A stretch of 64,000 nucleotides of DNA, taken from Moraxella porci DSM 25326. GTDB taxonomy: Bacteria > Pseudomonadota > Gammaproteobacteria > Pseudomonadales > Moraxellaceae. Below are positions 60,437-64,000 of this stretch, one piece after another. Position numbers and translations under genes: made by a program. Below the pieces are notes generated by a model. The model made no database searches, had not been told where the DNA came from, and saw only the letters and a program-made list of their open reading frames with translations. Each line of letters opens with the position of its first letter. The first letter of the stretch is position 1. The stretch spans positions 1 to 64,000 of the forward strand of contig NZ_MUYV01000005.1 in NCBI RefSeq assembly GCF_002014855.1, written 5' to 3'.

Positions 60437-60450
60437 ATGGTGTGTCTATC

Positions 60451-61581
60451 TTAGATGCGACCTTGTAGGATGGCCAGCATACGGCGTAGTGGCTCGGCAG
60501 CACCCCATAGCAGCTGATCACCGACGGTGAACGCAGTCAGATACTCGCCACCCATGTTCATCTTACGCAGACGACCAACAGCGACATTGAGCGTGCCTGT
60601 GACGGCGACAGGGGTTAGACGCTCCATGCTGGCAGGTTTGTCATTTTCGACGACATCTAGCCATGGATTGTCGCTTTCACGCAAGGCGGCTTCGATTTCT
60701 TCTAGTGGAATGTCTTTTGTTAGCTTGATGGTCAGTGCTTGGCTATGGCAACGCATCGCACCGATACGCACGCAGATACCATCGATGTTGATTAGATCAT
60801 TGCCTGATTTGCCAAGGATTTTATTGGTTTCGGCTTGACCTTTCCATTCTTCACGAGATTGACCATTCTCAAGCTGGCTGTCGATATACGGGATTAGACT
60901 GCCTGCCAAGACCGCACCGAAATGCTGTTTTGGGAAGCTGTCACTACGCTGTGTATCGGCGATGGTCTTATCGATCTCAAGAATGGCAGAAGCAGGGTCA
61001 GCAAGCTTATCAGCGACCGAATCACGCAGTACGCCCATACCGCTGATGAGTTCACGCATATTGTTGGCACCAGCACCTGATGCAGCTTGATACGTCATCG
61101 CTGATACCCATTCTACCCAGCCGCGGCGGAACAGTTCGCCGATCGCCATCAGCATTAGACTGACGGTACAGTTACCACCGATAAAGTCTTTTTTGCCATT
61201 GGCAAGGGCGGTATCAATCACATCGCGATTGACAGGATCTAGGATGATGATGGCATCATCTTCCATGCGTAGCGAGCTGGCTGCATCAATCCAGTAGCCA
61301 TTCCAACCGCTGTCACGCAGTTTGCCATGTACAGCTTTGGTGTAGTCGCCACCTTGGCAGGTGATGATGGTATCGCATTTGGCAAGTTCTGTGATGTCAT
61401 TAGCATCTTTTAAAGTGCCTGCATCCACGCCAAAGTCAGGGGCTTTGCCGCCAGCGTTACTCGTTGAGAAGAATACAGGCGTAATGTGTGCAAAATCGCC
61501 TTCTTCAATCATACGAGCCATCAGTACAGAGCCAACCATACCACGCCAGCCAACCAGACCAACTAGCATTTTTTCTGCCAT
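60451..61581 (-). CDS. asd: Aspartate-semialdehyde dehydrogenase
   Basis: A 376-residue Asd that reduces aspartyl phosphate to the semialdehyde, the branch point to lysine/diaminopimelate, threonine and methionine. The NADP loop GWRGMVGS (11-18) and active-site Cys138 in GGNCTVS are present. ATG 61581 starts the conserved [13 protein letters not shown] and has AAAGG upstream. An in-frame reading from 61629 crosses a terminator-like hairpin and is rejected. Confidence 0.97.
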   Translation of the reverse strand: MAEKMLVGLVGWRGMVGSVLMARMIEEGDFAHITPVFFSTSNAGGKAPDFGVDAGTLKDANDITELAKCDTIITCQGGDYTKAVHGKLRDSGWNGYWIDAASSLRMEDDAIIILDPVNRDVIDTALANGKKDFIGGNCTVSLMLMAIGELFRRGWVEWVSAMTYQAASGAGANNMRELISGMGVLRDSVADKLADPASAILEIDKTIADTQRSDSFPKQHFGAVLAGSLIPYIDSQLENGQSREEWKGQAETNKILGKSGNDLINIDGICVRIGAMRCHSQALTIKLTKDIPLEEIEAALRESDNPWLDVVENDKPASMERLTPVAVTGTLNVAVGRLRKMNMGGEYLTAFTVGDQLLWGAAEPLRRMLAILQGRI

Positions 61582-61605
61582 GTTAAAATTACCTTTTGCT
61601 TGGTG

Positions 61606-61637
61606 AAAAAACCCAATCAAGACCATCACGATTGGGT
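61606..61637 (-). promoter_or_regulatory. Terminator-like hairpin in the asd leader (possible attenuator)
   Basis: On the minus strand ACCCAATC, an 11-base loop, GATTGGGT and TTTTTC. It lies 25 bases before the asd ATG, which leaves no room for a promoter after it. Transcripts from either rsmD or the asd promoter at 61654-61682 must pass it. It therefore looks like an attenuator. Confidence 0.75.
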
Positions 61638-61653
61638 GTCATGTAAATGGATA

Positions 61654-61682
61654 ACTATGCCTTGTTATGACCAAAAAATCAA
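61654..61682 (-). promoter_or_regulatory. Putative asd promoter
   Basis: On the minus strand TTGATT (61682-61677), a 17-base spacer and CATAGT (61659-61654). Transcription would start near 61647 and yield a leader of about 65 bases. Confidence 0.55.
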
Positions 61683-61788
61683 GTATTTTTATGAACTTTT
61701 GTACACTAATTTTTTGGAAAAACCAAACTTATGGTTAAGTATCGCGTGCAGAGTGCTGCTTGGTGCGTAAGTTTGGCATATTCACACT

Positions 61789-62418
61789 TTATTCAAAATC
61801 TGCCAAGCCCAGCAAATAAGCGCGCGCTTGTCCGACTTTGGTGGATTTTATGATCTCAAATCGCGCACGCAGCTCGCTGCCAAGAAGGCTGTCAATTTCT
61901 CGATCTGCTTCTAGATAAATCAGGCCATCGGCATGGATCAACTGACGATCGATCACAGCTGCCAAAAGCGGCTGCCACAGATCCAGTGCATAAGGCGGAT
62001 CGATGAATAACAGATCAAATGGCATATCCATCAGCGACACCGCAGCCACAGCATCGGCATGTAGAATCTTGCACTGATCGGCTATGCCTAGTAGCTTGGC
62101 GTTGGTTTGTAGTTGTTTGGCCTGCGCGCTGTTCGCCTCAATCAAGGTTGCGTGAGCGGCACCACGGCTGATGGCTTCAAAGCCCAGCGCACCGCTGCCA
62201 GCACAAGCATCAAGCACGCGCGCATCGGTGATGTGACCTGTCAGCCAATTAAAAATCGTCTCACGCAGCCGATCGGGGGTGGGGCGCAGTCCATCGGCAT
62301 CGATGAAGCTGATCAAGCGGCGTCTGTGCTGCCCACCGATGATGCGTATTTGATTGGTGCTGCTGGATTTTTTGGAAGTTTTGGCTTTGGCTGATGAGGA
62401 TTTTTTGAGGGCTGTCAT
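61789..62418 (-). CDS. rsmD: 16S rRNA guanine-966 N2-methyltransferase
   Basis: A 209-residue RsmD. IRIIGGQHRRR, LRPTPDRLRETIFNWL, the SAM site LDACAGSGALGFEA and the catalytic DPPY (LFIDPPYAL) are family motifs. A Lys/Ser/Ala-rich N-terminal stretch precedes the domain. ATG 62418 gives a near-normal length. An upstream in-frame ATG at 62547 would add 43 polar residues not typical of the family. Confidence 0.92.
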   Translation of the reverse strand: MTALKKSSSAKAKTSKKSSSTNQIRIIGGQHRRRLISFIDADGLRPTPDRLRETIFNWLTGHITDARVLDACAGSGALGFEAISRGAAHATLIEANSAQAKQLQTNAKLLGIADQCKILHADAVAAVSLMDMPFDLLFIDPPYALDLWQPLLAAVIDRQLIHADGLIYLEADREIDSLLGSELRARFEIIKSTKVGQARAYLLGLADFE

Positions 62419-62660
62419 GGTGCGTAACTCTGAGTATTTTACCTGTATTTTGCGACTGTTTTGGCTTATTTTACTGGATGTTACGGTTTTGTGATAGTCT
62501 TTGGCCAAAAAAAGTGGTCGATTGGCATTTGTGTGTTTTGATGGCACAAAATCACAGATTTTCTCCCAAAGCGCGGCAGATCTGTGCTAGAATAAGGGTT
62601 AAATTTTAGGCAAATTTGCCATCGCTGCCCATTTATCTTTTAATGTTTTAGATCATTGCT

Positions 62661-63983
62661 ATGTTTTCATCTGTTTGGCAAGCCTTAAGCGAACACCCAG
62701 AGTTCATCGCCATGCTGACGATTCCGCCAGTGACGGCGTTCGTGACTTGGGCGCATGTGTGGATGGCGCTTGAGATGCTGTTTTATCCCATCAAATTTTG
62801 GGGCATTCGCATCAATAATATGCCATTTGGGCTAAAGGGCTTGGGCTGGCAAGGCATCGTGCCTGCCAAAGCAGGGAAAATCTCTGGCAAAATCGTCGAT
62901 CAAACCTTATCAAAACTTGGCTCGCTCGATGAGTTTTTTCAGGCGATGGAGCCAGAAGAGATGGCAGAGTTCATCACTTTGACGGTCGATAAAAACCTAG
63001 AAAGTCTCATCGATGAGATCATGCTTGAGCGTTCTTATAATCTGTGGACGCACATGCCTTATGCCATCCGTCGCCGAATCTATTCGCATGTCCATGCCAA
63101 GCTGCCAGACATCATGAAATCATTGGTGATGGATCTGACCTATAATGTCGAATCACTCGTCGATATGCGCCAGATGATCGTGTCTAAAATGGAGAGCGAT
63201 CGCAAATTGATGGTCGATATGTTTTTGCGCGTCGGCAAAAAAGAAATTAACTTCATCTGGAAAATCAGCGCACTGATCGGCTTTGGCTTTGGTGTGGTGC
63301 AGATGGCAATTTTTTATTTTGTACCGCAGCATTGGACAGTGCCTTTTTTTGCGATGGTGTGGGGTGCTTTGACCAACTGGATCGCCATTTGGATGGTGTT
63401 TAATCCTGTTGAACCGCGCTTTATTCCATTTGTTCGTCTGTTTCGTTATGAGATGGTCGATGGCCATAAGCGCATTCGATGGATGCGACCGCACTGGCAC
63501 ACCTACAGCTGGCAGGGCGGCTTTATGAAGCGACAAGATGAGGTCTCAAGCGTGTTTGCTGAGATCGTCGTCAAAGAGCTGGTGACGCTTGAGAACATCA
63601 TGCATGAGATGATGTACGGCAGCCGTGCGGATCAAACGCGCGATTTGATGAAGTCGCATTTATACGGCATGCTTGAAGAGCCTGTGGTGGCGACGACGCT
63701 GAAGATGGGCATGAATGAACAAAGCTTGGATCATTTTAAAGACATGATTTTGGATAAATCGATCGATGCCACCATGGTGCCGATTCGCGATCCAAAGCTC
63801 AATACTTCTCGAGCCAGCAAGATTTTTGGGCTGTTTGAGGGTCGCATTCGCGCTCTGACACCCAAAGAATTTCAAAATCTATTAAGACCAGCTTTTCAAG
63901 AAGATGAGATTACCTTGATTGTCCTTGGTGGTATCACAGGCTTTTTGGCAGGCTGGCTGCATCTTGTGGTGGTGTTTTTCTAA
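62661..63983 (+). CDS. DUF445 membrane protein
   Basis: A 440-residue protein of the DUF445 family. A membrane helix near the N-terminus is followed by YPIKFWGIRINNMPFGLKGLGWQGIVPAKAGK, a hallmark of the family. A charged middle region, a pair of helices near 200-260 (ISALIGFGFGVVQMAIFYF, MVWGALTNWIAIWMVFNPVEP) and a last helix (VLGGITGFLAGWLHLVVVFF) follow. The function is unknown. The gene is complete and ends 17 bases before the window edge. Confidence 0.88.
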   Translation: MFSSVWQALSEHPEFIAMLTIPPVTAFVTWAHVWMALEMLFYPIKFWGIRINNMPFGLKGLGWQGIVPAKAGKISGKIVDQTLSKLGSLDEFFQAMEPEEMAEFITLTVDKNLESLIDEIMLERSYNLWTHMPYAIRRRIYSHVHAKLPDIMKSLVMDLTYNVESLVDMRQMIVSKMESDRKLMVDMFLRVGKKEINFIWKISALIGFGFGVVQMAIFYFVPQHWTVPFFAMVWGALTNWIAIWMVFNPVEPRFIPFVRLFRYEMVDGHKRIRWMRPHWHTYSWQGGFMKRQDEVSSVFAEIVVKELVTLENIMHEMMYGSRADQTRDLMKSHLYGMLEEPVVATTLKMGMNEQSLDHFKDMILDKSIDATMVPIRDPKLNTSRASKIFGLFEGRIRALTPKEFQNLLRPAFQEDEITLIVLGGITGFLAGWLHLVVVFF

Positions 63984-64000
63984 TTTGTCGGCGGCCATAT

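Overview
The window looks like ordinary chromosome of a gammaproteobacterium of the family Moraxellaceae, most likely Moraxella or a close relative. The evidence is the overall protein character, the rhodanese-grxC-secB and leuS-lptE-holA gene orders, a DUF1543 protein, a DUF294/exonuclease pair, and hypothetical membrane proteins of a type I associate with Moraxella and Acinetobacter. The genus is inferred, not proven. About 60 protein genes, three tRNAs, one tandem riboswitch and many intrinsic terminators fill the window. I see no prophage, insertion sequence, CRISPR array, toxin-antitoxin or defence island.

Layout. 1-330: a tRNA-Lys, tRNA-Lys, tRNA-Asn operon. 500-3850: the MacAB efflux pump. 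4000-8610: leuS-lptE-holA plus a small membrane protein, joined by 1-4 base overlaps. 8700-13440: an ArsC-like protein, the queuosine genes tgt and queA, the Fe-S carrier ATPase Mrp and a small membrane protein. 13600-17600: a two-subunit sodium:solute symporter and a CstA-type transporter. 17800-23400: the glycine cleavage operon gcvT-(unknown secreted protein)-gcvH-gcvP, headed by a tandem glycine riboswitch. 23500-25800: a YcgL protein, a membrane protein and the rpsF-rpsR-rplI ribosomal operon. 26200-29800: a META/DUF4377 lipoprotein, an FMN reductase, a voltage-gated K+ channel with a C-terminal zinc ribbon, and a rhomboid protease. 29870-33850: argB, dut, secB, grxC, a rhodanese and rsgA. 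34100-41770: rep helicase, an MFS exporter, ubiH, a CidA/LrgB-type pair, a remnant of an Asp/Glu racemase and a Na/Pi cotransporter. 41780-49430: an exonuclease and a cNMP/CBS/DUF294 protein, dcd, a polyhydroxyalkanoate-system protein, a DUF4126 protein, a low-molecular-weight phosphatase, truD, a DUF1543 protein and a Sel1-repeat protein. 49590-57330: metH, nnrD, miaE and a porin. 57450-63990: a lipase-like hydrolase, infA, truA, an asparaginase, asd, rsmD and a DUF445 membrane protein.

Functional themes. One-carbon and glycine metabolism is well represented: the Gcv system makes methylene-THF from glycine and MetH uses methyl-THF. tRNA modification is also prominent (tgt, queA, truA, truD, miaE), as is nucleotide hygiene (dut, dcd, nnrD). 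Transporters for small organic acids or peptides (VC_2705-type symporter, CstA) sit next to the gcv operon.

No strong candidate for a wholly new multi-gene system is visible. The best leads are regulatory or small. They are the gcv riboswitch with no obvious expression platform and an unknown secreted protein inside its operon; a terminator-like hairpin between the asd promoter and asd; the K+ channel with a zinc-ribbon tail; a hairpin in the rpsF leader; and a 17-codon racemase remnant.
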